Of a stretch of DNA of 64,000 nt, positions 50,250-59,372 are shown piece by piece. Position 1 is the stretch's first letter. Each line of letters begins with the position of its first letter. Under the pieces are notes generated by a model. It was not told where the DNA came from and ran no database searches. It worked only from the letters and a program-made list of their open reading frames with translations. Position numbers and translations under genes: made by a program. Source of the stretch: Brevibacillus massiliensis (lineage in GTDB: Bacteria; Bacillota; Bacilli; Brevibacillales; Brevibacillaceae). The stretch is from contig NZ_HE978544.1 in assembly GCF_000311785.1 (NCBI RefSeq), forward strand, positions 98,183 to 162,182. Reading direction: 5' to 3'.

Positions 50250-51951
50250 AGATATGATGAGATTCCTGGATGAAGAGATGGCCGGTGGAGAAAGGGAACA
50301 GCTGGAGCAGCACCTCGCCCAGTGCGGTCACTGCCAACGTTTGCTGAAGCAGTATGCTGCTGACCTCCAGACGTTTGACCAGGTCGTCATGCGAGTAAGT
50401 GTGCCGGAATCCTTTACGGACGAAGTGATGGCAGCCCTGCTCTCTCCACTTCCCGAACAAGGACCATATCCGGAACAGCGAGCGAGCCTGCCGATGAGCC
50501 ATCAACCAAAAACAAAGGGGAAAGATTGGATGAAAAAAATAACCTTTACCGCAGCGGGGTTTGTTCTGGCCGTATCGCTGGGAGCGTTTGTCTCTCCGAC
50601 TTTTGCGGCATACGTCAAGCATGTGCCTGACTACGTGAAACAAATATTCTTTGGCAGCAGTGACACGGTCGATGAGGGAGTCCGGCAAGCTGCCGCGAAT
50701 GGCTACGCCAGCGCGATCGATCAGAGTGTCACAGATCAGGGAATCACCTTGAACATAACGGAGGTGTTTGCCGACCCGTCGCGTGTGTACATCAAGTATG
50801 CGCTGAATAAAAACGGCGATGACTTTGAGGCGAAGGATATCAAGGGAGCTACAGGGTTTAGCGACGTCTGCACGATTCAGGACACCTCGGGTCAGGTAGT
50901 CAGCAGTCTGCATGGCTGGCAGCCCTATAACGGGGTTTTTGAATTTACTTTACAGGGCAACGAACCGAAACAGCTCAACATTCACGTTGACATCAGAGAG
51001 ATCGACTCGACAAAGGGCAAGTGGGAATTAACGATTCCGGTTGACCTGGAAAAAGGACAGCTGGCGGTGAAAACAACGGAGATCAACCAGCAGTACACGT
51101 CACCGGAGGGTATCAACCTGTCCCTGCAGCATATCCAATTCCTGCCCAGCGTCACTCGGCTGCAGTTGGAAACCAGTCTGACCGCTGACCGCATCAAACA
51201 GCTGGAAGAGGCAATGGCCAAGCAGCAAGCTTCCGAGAAGCAGGGGGATGAAGTAACGGCAAAGCCGCAGCCAGTTTCAAAATACTTGGGCCATACGATT
51301 GCCAGTTACGGCTTGCATTATCATCTTCTGGACGGACAGGGACAGGTGGTCGCTGCTTACGATGACGAGTTCGATCCGGATTTCAACGATGATAAGAACA
51401 GGCTGCCCAATCAGGATTTGCAAGAAGCGGAGGGCAAGCTGGGAGGCAAGATAAGTCAGGCCCACGCCTTCACGCCCATAGCCGAACAGAAAAATCTGAA
51501 GTTCCAATTGCTCGGAATCTATTCGCAAGAGCCGGTATTTTTCTCCCGCTCCTTTGATCCCGGCACACTGTCGCGCCGACCGATTACGGAGAAAATCAAT
51601 GGAAGTTCCATTACCATCAAAAGCTTCCGCCTGAAAACAGACACGAACAAAGAACAATTCGGAGACGCGATTCTTACCGACAAGCTCGCGATCCTGGAAT
51701 TCGAAGGGACATTCGCCAAAGACAGAGTTGAAATTCCCAGGTTGAAGATCAAGGATGCCAGCGGAAACGAGTTGAATTACGATGCCACTACCAAGCGTGT
51801 AAAAAATCCGGATGGCACGATCAGCTTCCACTCCTGGATATTTATTCGTAATCTGGAAAAACAGCCGAAAGAGCTGACGCTTTCCTTTGACAGCATCACG
51901 AAGGTAAATCGCGATGTCAAATGGGAAGTTCCGATTCTGCCTGAAAAATAA
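50230..51951 (+). CDS. Large membrane anti-sigma factor (zinc-finger plus DUF4179)
   Basis: A 573-residue protein. Residues 1-45 contain the ZAS anti-sigma signature HLAQCGHC (H-x3-C-x2-C) after MTSEDMMRFLDEEMAGGERE. One membrane helix is near 104-126 (ITFTAAGFVLAVSLGAFVSPTF). The extracytoplasmic part starts with a DUF4179 domain (YVKQIFFGSSDTVDEGVRQAAANGYASAIDQSVTDQGITLNITEVFADPSRVYIKY) and continues with about 300 residues of beta-rich sequence, considerably longer than ordinary RsiW-type proteins. GTG start after GGGAGGGA. Likely a sensor that releases the sigma factor upon an envelope signal. Confidence 0.9.
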   Translation: MKCMTSEDMMRFLDEEMAGGEREQLEQHLAQCGHCQRLLKQYAADLQTFDQVVMRVSVPESFTDEVMAALLSPLPEQGPYPEQRASLPMSHQPKTKGKDWMKKITFTAAGFVLAVSLGAFVSPTFAAYVKHVPDYVKQIFFGSSDTVDEGVRQAAANGYASAIDQSVTDQGITLNITEVFADPSRVYIKYALNKNGDDFEAKDIKGATGFSDVCTIQDTSGQVVSSLHGWQPYNGVFEFTLQGNEPKQLNIHVDIREIDSTKGKWELTIPVDLEKGQLAVKTTEINQQYTSPEGINLSLQHIQFLPSVTRLQLETSLTADRIKQLEEAMAKQQASEKQGDEVTAKPQPVSKYLGHTIASYGLHYHLLDGQGQVVAAYDDEFDPDFNDDKNRLPNQDLQEAEGKLGGKISQAHAFTPIAEQKNLKFQLLGIYSQEPVFFSRSFDPGTLSRRPITEKINGSSITIKSFRLKTDTNKEQFGDAILTDKLAILEFEGTFAKDRVEIPRLKIKDASGNELNYDATTKRVKNPDGTISFHSWIFIRNLEKQPKELTLSFDSITKVNRDVKWEVPILPEK

Positions 51952-51966
51952 CCCGCTTGGATCGGT

Positions 51967-52006
51967 AAACCTCCACATCGTACAGTTCCATGATGTGGAG
52001 GTTTTT
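51967..52006. terminator. Bidirectional terminator
   Basis: AAACCTCCACATC pairs with GATGTGGAGGTTT, T-run on the plus strand, A-run on the minus strand complement. It lies between convergent genes. Confidence 0.85.
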
Positions 52007-52017
52007 TCGACCAACGA

Positions 52018-53640
52018 TTAGCTTGTCTCGATTTTTTCACCGACCATCATTTTAATCATGCCTTCAACCAGCTCCGGCACTTCTTCAAAAGCGCTTTTGA
52101 CGTGAAGCCGTTCCGTCCGCTTGTGGGCATCCTTCCCAAATGGCCCGACATTCAGGACCGGCGCTTGAAGCTGTTTCATCGCTTCGAACGGGATGCTGTA
52201 GCTGTCTCCCCAGACCGGTGTGTTGGTCACGAAAGCGGTCCAGCCTTCCGTTTCGTCCTGATAATTGACATAGCTGAGGTCGCAGATGCCGTTGAAGAAG
52301 TGGATCTGATGAACAGGCAAAGCAAATTTTTTCAGCCCCTGCTCCTTCAGGTATTTGATACACCTGACGACGAGTTCATCGTCGGAGGAATGAACCGCCG
52401 GATAATAAGGCGGCGCGAACAGCAAGACCATCGCCGGCGCCAGCTCCTGGCACTGAATCATCAGGGTATCTGCAATGCGAAGCGATTTTTCGCGGTCGTC
52501 CCATTCTCCGTTTGCCAGAATGTTTGCTTTGATCGCTTCGACGGAAACTGTCCCTAATTTTTTGACAGCATGTGCAAGCAGATCTTCGTAACGCAAGACA
52601 CGCACTTCTCCTACAGGTTCAATACGCTGCTCTTGGCAAATTGCCCTGTATGCTTCATTGCAAGCTTGGGCCGCTTCTTTCGCTACCATTTCGAATATAT
52701 CCATGACTTCCGCAGCGGTTCGCTTCAGCACGAACACATTGTAGAGGCTTGCGGCGCGATACGGTGTTTGAACCGAGTACTCCATTTTTAAATCTTTTTG
52801 CTGCAGGGTGACCGGAAGCGGTGTCGTCTCGCCCATTACCGTTTCCCGGAAACGTTTGTTCCACTCCATGCGCTGGGTCAAAAACGAGGCGATGTAATTG
52901 GCGGTGATCCCGCTGAGCGGTTCGCCGACATGCGTCTCTTTCCCGTAAAACAGGGCAGACGGCATGATTTTGCCGATGGTCCCTGAATAGACGTAATAAT
53001 TGTGGTCTCCCGGTCCTTGCGGAAACACCGGCTCCCCGTTTAAGAAGAGCTGATAGTCAAGTTCGTGCTCTTCCTTCAACTCCAATAAGGTGGTGACGGC
53101 AGCTCGCATGCCGGCCGAATTGACTTCCTCATCCGGCACGGTCAGCAAGAGGAGATTAATCGGCCATCGTTCGACAGACGCCTTTTCAATCAGCCCCATG
53201 TGCATCACGAGTCCCATTTTCATATCCATCGTGCCCCGGCCGAACAAATACTGACCAGACGCCAGGTCATGCCGGGCCTCTTCCGGCAGATCATCGATCC
53301 TTCCGTATAGCAGCCGGGTCAATTCCTCCGGCTGGTAAGCAAAAGGTTCGAGATCTCCATACTCTTCTGTATTCACCGTATCAAAATGACTGATGAGCAC
53401 GATGGTTTTGGCGGTGTCGGAATGCTTGTATAAAGCCGTTAAAAAACGCCTGCCAAGATCGGCGTCGTGAAGCTTCAGGCAATCGGGATGTTGCTGAAAA
53501 TACGCCAATTCCTGAAGTTTTGCCTGCACTTTTAGCGGAAAGTCGCGCTCTCCCTCTGTCAGCGTCATGCTTTTCCAGCTTACCGCTTCACACAATAACC
53601 TGCGCCGCGCTTCTGGCGTTCCCCATCTGAGCTGTGTCAT
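52018..53640 (-). CDS. rocB: M20-family peptidase, RocB-like
   Basis: A 540-residue zinc-type M20 hydrolase like RocB of the Bacillus arginine-catabolism regulon. Metal-site motifs: LISHFDTVNTEEYGDLEPF, GRGTMDMKMGLVMHMGLI and LLTVPDEEVNSAGMRA with the general-base Glu-Glu, and late His in GPFGKDAHKRTERL. The reaction of RocB is not established; hydrolysis of an acylated or modified arginine derivative is plausible. Last gene of the operon, 20 bases after the permease. Confidence 0.88.
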   Translation of the reverse strand: MTQLRWGTPEARRRLLCEAVSWKSMTLTEGERDFPLKVQAKLQELAYFQQHPDCLKLHDADLGRRFLTALYKHSDTAKTIVLISHFDTVNTEEYGDLEPFAYQPEELTRLLYGRIDDLPEEARHDLASGQYLFGRGTMDMKMGLVMHMGLIEKASVERWPINLLLLTVPDEEVNSAGMRAAVTTLLELKEEHELDYQLFLNGEPVFPQGPGDHNYYVYSGTIGKIMPSALFYGKETHVGEPLSGITANYIASFLTQRMEWNKRFRETVMGETTPLPVTLQQKDLKMEYSVQTPYRAASLYNVFVLKRTAAEVMDIFEMVAKEAAQACNEAYRAICQEQRIEPVGEVRVLRYEDLLAHAVKKLGTVSVEAIKANILANGEWDDREKSLRIADTLMIQCQELAPAMVLLFAPPYYPAVHSSDDELVVRCIKYLKEQGLKKFALPVHQIHFFNGICDLSYVNYQDETEGWTAFVTNTPVWGDSYSIPFEAMKQLQAPVLNVGPFGKDAHKRTERLHVKSAFEEVPELVEGMIKMMVGEKIETS

Positions 53641-53660
53641 GACTCCATATCCCCTTCAAC

Positions 53661-55079
53661 TTATAATGGATCAGCGTCCATACTTGTGATGTCTTTCTGC
53701 TTTTTCGCATGTTTAAAGTGGTAATACAGGAAACACGCTAGTAAAAATCCGATGCCGATCAGCAAACTGACGATTTGCGTCGGATCAAATGCTAAAAATA
53801 TCAGGATGGATACGCAAAAGACGATACAAACAATGGGAATGAGCGGATAAAACGGCACTTTGTACTGCAGATCTTCTACTCTCCCCCCTGCCCGCACGTA
53901 TTTGCGCCGAAACATCAGCTGCGAAAAAGCGATGCCAATCCATGAAATCGTAACAGAAATCCCGGCAATTGACATCAACAAAACGAATACCGTGTCGGCT
54001 GCGATTACACTGGTCAGCAGCGATAGCAGGGAAAAACAGATCGTAAACGCCAGCGCGGAAAACGGAACCTTCCGCTTTGACAGTCTGCCAAACAGCTTTG
54101 GCGCCATTCCCTCGCCCGCCATCGCCCACAGCAGGCGGGTTGACGCGTAAATGCAGGAATTCCCCACGGATAAAATGGCGGTCAGGATCACGAAGTTCAT
54201 GATGTCCGGCGCAAACGGAATGCCCGCCAGATCCATGAGAGTCACAAATGGGCTCTCCAACAATCCCAGTTCAGCCGATGGGAAAATGGCAGCCAAAATG
54301 ACGATCGACGCGACGTAAAACACGATGATTCGAAACAGCACGTTCCGGATTGCACGGGGAATGTTCTTTTGCGGATTTTCGCTCTCTCCGGCAGCAATTC
54401 CGATCAGTTCCGACCCTTGGTAGGAGAAGATCACATTCATCATCGTGACGAAGAGGATGACAAACCCCGCCGGAAACAGGCCGGCCGGCGCCAGATTTGC
54501 CAGAAATGGAGCCGGGCGGTCGGCCAGGGGAATCATGCCGAAAATAGCGCCAAAACCGATGATGATAAAGAGCATGACGGCCAGCACTTTGATCCCGGCA
54601 AACCAGTACTCTGCCTCCGCGAAGCCCCTTGTGGTCAGGGCGTTGATCACAAACAGGATAACGATAAAAATCGCGCACCAAAGCCAAATCGAGATGCCCG
54701 GAAACCATCGCTGCATCAGTATGCCTGCGGCTGTAAATTCCACTCCGGCCGTTGTAGCCGACCCGACGAAATACATCCAGCCCAATGAAAAACCGGCGGA
54801 AGGACTGATGAATTTGCTGGCGTACGTCTGAAACGAGCCGGTAACGGGCATGTAGACAGCGAGTTCCCCCAAGCACACCATGACCAAATAGAGAATCAAT
54901 CCGCCGAACAAATAACTGAGCAAGGCTCCGCCCGCTCCCGCTTCGTGAATGGTATAGCCGGCGTTTAAAAACAATCCTGTACCAATTACTCCCCCGAGGG
55001 ACAACATAAACAAGTGGCGGCTCTTCATCGAGCGCTTCAACTGATTTTGCTGCAGGTCCTGATCGGTCATGGTTCTCAC
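53661..55079 (-). CDS. Basic amino acid permease (RocE/LysP-like)
   Basis: A 472-residue APC permease with 12 helices. Signature LKRSMKSRHLFMLSLGGVIGTGLFLNAGYTIHEAGAGGALLSYL, EAEYWFAGIKVLAVMLFI, and SYQGSELIGIAAGESENPQKNIPRAIRNVL. The group includes RocE, RocC and LysP, which carry arginine, ornithine or lysine. Position between deiminase-fold enzymes and RocB makes arginine or a methylated arginine the likely cargo. Confidence 0.9.
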   Translation of the reverse strand: MRTMTDQDLQQNQLKRSMKSRHLFMLSLGGVIGTGLFLNAGYTIHEAGAGGALLSYLFGGLILYLVMVCLGELAVYMPVTGSFQTYASKFISPSAGFSLGWMYFVGSATTAGVEFTAAGILMQRWFPGISIWLWCAIFIVILFVINALTTRGFAEAEYWFAGIKVLAVMLFIIIGFGAIFGMIPLADRPAPFLANLAPAGLFPAGFVILFVTMMNVIFSYQGSELIGIAAGESENPQKNIPRAIRNVLFRIIVFYVASIVILAAIFPSAELGLLESPFVTLMDLAGIPFAPDIMNFVILTAILSVGNSCIYASTRLLWAMAGEGMAPKLFGRLSKRKVPFSALAFTICFSLLSLLTSVIAADTVFVLLMSIAGISVTISWIGIAFSQLMFRRKYVRAGGRVEDLQYKVPFYPLIPIVCIVFCVSILIFLAFDPTQIVSLLIGIGFLLACFLYYHFKHAKKQKDITSMDADPL

Positions 55080-55112
55080 ACCTCTCTTAGGATGGCCGGG
55101 ACAAGTTCCAAC

Positions 55113-55880
55113 TTAAAACCGCAGCGACAAGCAGCTCAAGCCGCCGTCCAATTTGCGGAATTCAGACATCTCCAGTTCAATCGTCTGATAACCCGCTTCG
55201 TTTATCTTTTGTTTCGTTTGGGGATAGCCAGCCGGAATGATGACGTAATCATTCACACGGATGCAATTCGCCGCGTACTCTTCTTCAGGCGGAACAATGA
55301 TTTTCGTATATTCGCGAAAATCCGGATGCTCAACGAATTCGCCCGCCACGACAATGACTTGGTTGCCCAAATAAGAGATGCCCGTTTTTAAGTGAAAGAA
55401 TTTTTCCAACGGAACAATCGTCGCCTGGTAGTTTTCAGACTGCAAAATCTCTTTTAATTGCTCGGCCCCCTCCAGGTTCGTTCGATCGGACAAGCCAATA
55501 TAGAAATGGCGGTCTATTTGCAGCACGTCTCCGCCGTCAAGGGTGCCGGGAGATGTAATATGGTACATTTTTTCGTAATGGGTTTTGAGCACTGGCTCCA
55601 TTTCCCTGATTTCTCCATTACGGGAAGGAGCGCCGGGATTCGAGATGACAGCGAATTCGGGAGTGAGCACCGCCGTATCCTCTACAAACGTGGAGTCCGG
55701 GAACTCCGGGCTTGGCGGAAGGACGATCACTTCCACCCCGCAGGTTTTCAGGGCTTCCCTGTAAGCTTGATGCTGCTGCAGCGCTTTTTCATATATGGGC
55801 GTTCCGAGATTTGCCGTGGTCAGCCCATGGATATAGCTTTCTCCGGGTGTTTTGACAATCGTCTTTGTAAACATAAACAT
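55113..55880 (-). CDS. Dimethylarginine dimethylaminohydrolase-like enzyme
   Basis: A 255-residue amidinotransferase-fold hydrolase. DDAH-type motifs: PEFPDSTFVEDTAVLTPEFAVISNPGAPSRNGE, GTLDGGDVLQIDRHFYIGLSDRTN, catalytic His in FFHLKTGISYLGNQ and catalytic Cys in LDGGLSCLSLRF near the C-terminus. DDAH converts asymmetric dimethylarginine to citrulline and dimethylamine. ATG at 55880 follows GAGGAGGGATT. The fold also covers arginine deiminases, but the motif order fits DDAH best. Confidence 0.85.
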   Translation of the reverse strand: MFMFTKTIVKTPGESYIHGLTTANLGTPIYEKALQQHQAYREALKTCGVEVIVLPPSPEFPDSTFVEDTAVLTPEFAVISNPGAPSRNGEIREMEPVLKTHYEKMYHITSPGTLDGGDVLQIDRHFYIGLSDRTNLEGAEQLKEILQSENYQATIVPLEKFFHLKTGISYLGNQVIVVAGEFVEHPDFREYTKIIVPPEEEYAANCIRVNDYVIIPAGYPQTKQKINEAGYQTIELEMSEFRKLDGGLSCLSLRF

Positions 55881-55906
55881 GCGAATCCCTCCTCGTGATA
55901 TTCGGC

Positions 55907-56779
55907 TTATGTGCGGATAACCGGACAGGTCAGACAAGTCGGTCCGCCTGTTCCCAAGTAAGATATTTCACGCCCTTTGTATTCGTACACCGTCGCCCCC
56001 GCCTCGATTAATCGCTGCTTGGTGTAAGGGTTTTCAGAAAGCATCACGCAAACCCGGGGCGCCAGCGCGAGAACATTGCAGCCGAGATTCTGGTATTCGG
56101 CTTCAGGCACTTCGATCAGTTGAATTCCCCGCTCGATCAGGTACTGCCTGAAAAAGACCGGCATCAACCTCGAATAGACGACGGCCAGGTCGGAATCGAC
56201 GAGACTGATGAACGACATGAGATGGAGGCATTCGGCTTCCCCCTGATCATGCGGAAGCGGGACAACGATACATTCATCCACCACATCCTTGGTCATTTCC
56301 TTGATTTGCCGAATCGCTTCATCATTCGTTCGATAGCCGCGGCCGACAGCAAGCGTCCGATCGTCCAGCCAGACCAGGTCTCCCCCGTCCGCGACAGCAC
56401 TGCCGGTCAGCTCTCCTACGATGGGAATGTTTTTCTCCTGCAAAAACCGTTTAAAGGCAGCAGCTTCGGGCTGACGCAGCGTTTTCCCCGATCGTAAAAG
56501 TATCGCCCCCTTCGGAGTAAACTTGACAGGGTCATGGGCATAGATGGAATCCAGTCCGACACCTTCTGAAGCGGGCAAAAATTCAATGCGCTCCACATGC
56601 TTCCTTAAGATGTCGAGAAACTGCTCGTATTCATTCAACGCTTCGACAAAATCGGGTTCTTCGATAAAGTTGAATGTTTTCCACTCTTTGCTGAGATGCT
56701 CTTGACTGACAAAAGCTTCCTTGGGATGTTTTACGATGACGGTGTGAAGCTTTTTGTACATCGACTGACAGTAATTCAA
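55907..56779 (-). CDS. Arginine deiminase/DDAH-fold enzyme, second paralogue
   Basis: A 290-residue member of the amidinotransferase superfamily: YAHDPVKFTPKGAILLRSGKTLRQPE, VADGGDLVWLDDRTLAVGRGYRTNDEAI, catalytic His in GEAECLHLMSFISLVD and catalytic Cys in GGPTCLTCPVIR near the end. It is only distantly similar to the gene downstream, so the two probably act on different guanidino compounds or in sequence. First gene of the operon, read from the divergent promoter region shared with the IclR gene. Confidence 0.82.
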   Translation of the reverse strand: MNYCQSMYKKLHTVIVKHPKEAFVSQEHLSKEWKTFNFIEEPDFVEALNEYEQFLDILRKHVERIEFLPASEGVGLDSIYAHDPVKFTPKGAILLRSGKTLRQPEAAAFKRFLQEKNIPIVGELTGSAVADGGDLVWLDDRTLAVGRGYRTNDEAIRQIKEMTKDVVDECIVVPLPHDQGEAECLHLMSFISLVDSDLAVVYSRLMPVFFRQYLIERGIQLIEVPEAEYQNLGCNVLALAPRVCVMLSENPYTKQRLIEAGATVYEYKGREISYLGTGGPTCLTCPVIRT

Positions 56780-56892
56780 GTCTGCGCCCCCTTATTTTTC
56801 ACATATCGGAACGGGATTCCTTTGACAGGAATTTTCTACGTTGATCTTATAGCAGTTGCCTTCCAGTGTCAATATATTCTTAATTCACAGAA

Positions 56893-56904
56893 CCATTTAA
56901 ATGG
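56893..56904. promoter_or_regulatory. Candidate IclR operator
   Basis: CCATTTAAATGG, a perfect palindrome extended by GAA and AAC flanks, midway between the divergent deiminase operon and IclR gene. Confidence 0.5.
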
Positions 56905-56958
56905 AACCATAATTTCAGTTATAGTATTGCTAGGGAAACTTGAATAGGGGATGAATAT

Positions 56959-57702
56959 ATGCAAACGATTGATCGGGCCATGCAGGTAACAGCAATCCTT
57001 GCCGGAAACGAGACAAAAAAGTGGTTTTCCATTACGGAGCTATCCAAAGAGTGCGATTTGCCCGCAAGCACGCTGCATCGTCTGCTGCAATCGATGAAGA
57101 AACACGGGCTGATCCAGCAAGATCCGGATACCAAACTCTATTCATTGGGGAATACCTGGCTTGAATACGGTTTGCAGATGTACGATACGATCGATTTTGT
57201 CAGTCTGGTTCGTCCGGAAATGGAGAAGTTGATGCTTGAGGTTGAAGAAAGCGTCTACTTCAGCAAACCGATCGGATTGGAATCGTTAATCGTCGAACGA
57301 ATCGACTGCCCGACAAATTCGATTCGCGTGTACGACCAATTGGGAATCCGGATCCCGATGACCATCGGGGCCGCAAATAAAGTCATGCTGGCACATATGC
57401 CGCATGATGATGCCTTGAAAATCGTGAACTCGCTGCTGAAAAAAGAGGAGACGGAGAACTTTATCCAGATGCTGCGCGATGTGAAAAAGGCGGGGTACGG
57501 AATCAGCCACGGGGAGAAGACAAAAGGCACCTCGTCAGTGGCCGCACCTGTCTTTAATCAGCTGAATGAACTGTTGGGAGCCATCAGCATCGGCTATGTC
57601 AAGTTCAATGTGACAGAGGAAAGAGAGAACTTTCTAATCGAAAAAGTGCTCGCATACGGGGCGCGTATCTCCGCTAAACTGGGGTACAAGCCAAAAGAGT
57701 AG
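56959..57702 (+). CDS. IclR-family regulator of the arginine-type operon
   Basis: A 247-residue regulator: winged helix IDRAMQVTAILAGNETKKWFSITELSKECDLPASTLHRLLQSMKKHGLIQQDPDTKLYSLG and effector domain (EVEESVYFSKPIGLESLIVERIDCP, IPMTIGAANKVMLAHMPHDDALKIV, GYGISHGEKTKGTSSVAAPVFNQLNELLGAISIGY). Divergent from the four-gene catabolic operon it likely controls. The effector may be the imported guanidino compound (inference). Confidence 0.92.
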   Translation: MQTIDRAMQVTAILAGNETKKWFSITELSKECDLPASTLHRLLQSMKKHGLIQQDPDTKLYSLGNTWLEYGLQMYDTIDFVSLVRPEMEKLMLEVEESVYFSKPIGLESLIVERIDCPTNSIRVYDQLGIRIPMTIGAANKVMLAHMPHDDALKIVNSLLKKEETENFIQMLRDVKKAGYGISHGEKTKGTSSVAAPVFNQLNELLGAISIGYVKFNVTEERENFLIEKVLAYGARISAKLGYKPKE

Positions 57703-57710
57703 AACAAGCG

Positions 57711-57748
57711 AAACGACCGTCCGGCTCCTACGGCGGACGGTCGTTTTT
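57711..57748. terminator. Terminator between IclR and the sigma-54 operon
   Basis: AAACGACCGTCCG pairs with CGGACGGTCGTTT plus T-run, with A-run on the other side, between convergent genes. Confidence 0.9.
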
Positions 57749-57769
57749 GTTTTGTTTAGGCCTTTTACA

Positions 57770-58210
57770 TTACACTTTCATGTTTGAAGACTGTACCACA
57801 TCTCCGTTTCTGTACAGCAGCCCCTGTACGGCCGCCACGGTAAGGACGAGGACAGCATCCATAAAACCGATCAGCAAAATGGGGACCTCCAGCATGACAC
57901 CGAGCATCGGTCCCATCAGACCGCCCATCATTCCGGATGCCATTCCCTCGATAGCTGCGAGCAACCCGACCGGTTTTCCCAGGAGAAATCCCGCCGCCAT
58001 CCCGGCCGTGACGGCGATGACCGTAGCCAGTGTCAAATCATGTAGACAGACGATGGACAGTGTAAGCCCCAAGGCTGTACTGGAGGCGGCAGCGACGGCC
58101 ATGGTGGCAACCATTCCCTCCATGCCTGAAAGCTGTGCCCGACGCTTGTACATGCAGATCACATAACAAGCTGTGATGAACAGAACGATGGCGATATTCG
58201 CGGCGATCAA
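57770..58210 (-). CDS. Small multi-pass membrane protein, function unknown
   Basis: A 146-residue protein with about four or five membrane segments (LIAANIAIVLFITACYVICM, GMVATMAVAAASSTALGLTLSIVC, LATVIAVTAGMAAGFLLGKPVGLLAAIEGMASGMMGGLMGPMLGVML, ILLIGFMDAVLVLTVAAVQGLL), very rich in Gly and Met in the third block. TTG at 58210 is chosen since GGAGGAGGGG precedes it and longer starts overlap the binding-protein gene. Last gene of the sigma-54 operon. I do not recognise a family; a Met-rich GxxxG segment could handle a metal or accompany the transporter. Confidence 0.65.
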   Translation of the reverse strand: MIAANIAIVLFITACYVICMYKRRAQLSGMEGMVATMAVAAASSTALGLTLSIVCLHDLTLATVIAVTAGMAAGFLLGKPVGLLAAIEGMASGMMGGLMGPMLGVMLEVPILLIGFMDAVLVLTVAAVQGLLYRNGDVVQSSNMKV

Positions 58211-58247
58211 GCCAACCCCTCCTCCATTATCATGGGTAGCCAGCCGA

Positions 58248-59336
58248 TTAGTACAGGCTGTCAATCCACCCTGTCTCGTCAAGTTCCTCCACGATGCTGT
58301 TGTCGACGAGATCTGCTGGTTTCATCCGCTTCACTTCTTCACTTGTCGAGTTGTGTAAAAAGAACTGTACAGAAGCGTCAGACACGAGCGGTTTCTTGGG
58401 AAACGTCGGAAGATTGACTTCATATGTCTTTACAGCCATGTCCTCATCGTCAATTCCGGTCCATTTCATAATCGATTTGACAGCCAAGTCCCGGTCCTTC
58501 GCAATCAGTGCATTCGCCTCGATGAGCGCTGCTACAATGGCTTTGGCCACTTCCGGATGCTGCCCGTAATACTCGCGCGTCATCCCGATTCCTGCAAGCA
58601 GCACCTCGGTATTGGAGAAGTCGTAAACCTTTTGGTAACCCATTTCATCCATCTTAAACGAGGTAGGCGGTGCGACGACGTAGAATGCCCCCTCCCCCTT
58701 TAAAAAGGCGGCGGTTCGGTCGCCTTCGCCGCCCATGTAGAGCAGTTTGACGTCTCTGCCGACCGTTAAACCCTGCCCGGCGACAAATGACTGTGCCAGG
58801 TGGTCGTACAGCGAACCTTCCGCTGCCGTAATCATCGTTTTTCCCTGCAGGCTTGCCTTTACATCCGACGGATTTACGTCCTTTTGCGCGTAGACGTAAA
58901 CTGCCGGCCGGTCGGCTACCGCCGCGAGGATGACGGAATCGTGACCTGCAGCCTTCGATTTGCCTACTGCGTCCACGCCGACCAGTCCCGCCTGAATTCC
59001 ATTGCTGGTGATCGCCTCCTGCAGGCGGGGCGTTCCAGCGACGTAGATCACTTCGGCCTGAAGCCCGTACTTCTCCAGCAAGCCGGCATCCTTGGCAACC
59101 CACAGCGGCAGCATGGACGCACCTTGGGTCGGGTAGCCGATTTTAATCGATACGGCAGGGCTGACAGGCTTGGGGGCCTTCTCGTCTTCCTCCGCTTGGC
59201 CGCTATTCGCCGCGGCCGGAGTGCTCGGTGTTGGTTGATGGGAATGTCCGGTTTGTACAGGCTCAGGTGATCCGCAGCCCGTTAAAATCAACAACATTGC
59301 GATCAGGAAAAACACGCCTGGTCCAGCTCGTCTCAT
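58248..59336 (-). CDS. SsuA/TauA/NMT1-type ABC binding lipoprotein
   Basis: A 362-residue lipoprotein: signal MRRAGPGVFFLIAMLLIL, lipobox TGC, a Pro/Ala-rich linker with HSHQ, then the NMT1/THI5-like fold (IKIGYPTQGASMLPLWVAKDAGLLEKYGLQAEVIYVAGTPRLQEAITSNGIQAGLVGVDAV, GQGLTVGRDVKLLYMGGEGDRTAAFLKGEGAFYVVAPPTS). The family binds sulfonates, nitrate, pyrimidine precursors or aromatic acids. The ATG at 59336 follows GGGGGA. Unusually it is encoded after the enzyme gene and not before the permease. Confidence 0.9.
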   Translation of the reverse strand: MRRAGPGVFFLIAMLLILTGCGSPEPVQTGHSHQPTPSTPAAANSGQAEEDEKAPKPVSPAVSIKIGYPTQGASMLPLWVAKDAGLLEKYGLQAEVIYVAGTPRLQEAITSNGIQAGLVGVDAVGKSKAAGHDSVILAAVADRPAVYVYAQKDVNPSDVKASLQGKTMITAAEGSLYDHLAQSFVAGQGLTVGRDVKLLYMGGEGDRTAAFLKGEGAFYVVAPPTSFKMDEMGYQKVYDFSNTEVLLAGIGMTREYYGQHPEVAKAIVAALIEANALIAKDRDLAVKSIMKWTGIDDEDMAVKTYEVNLPTFPKKPLVSDASVQFFLHNSTSEEVKRMKPADLVDNSIVEELDETGWIDSLY

Positions 59337-59372
59337 GCAGGTATCCCCCATTCTGGTTCCTTTTTCCGTATC

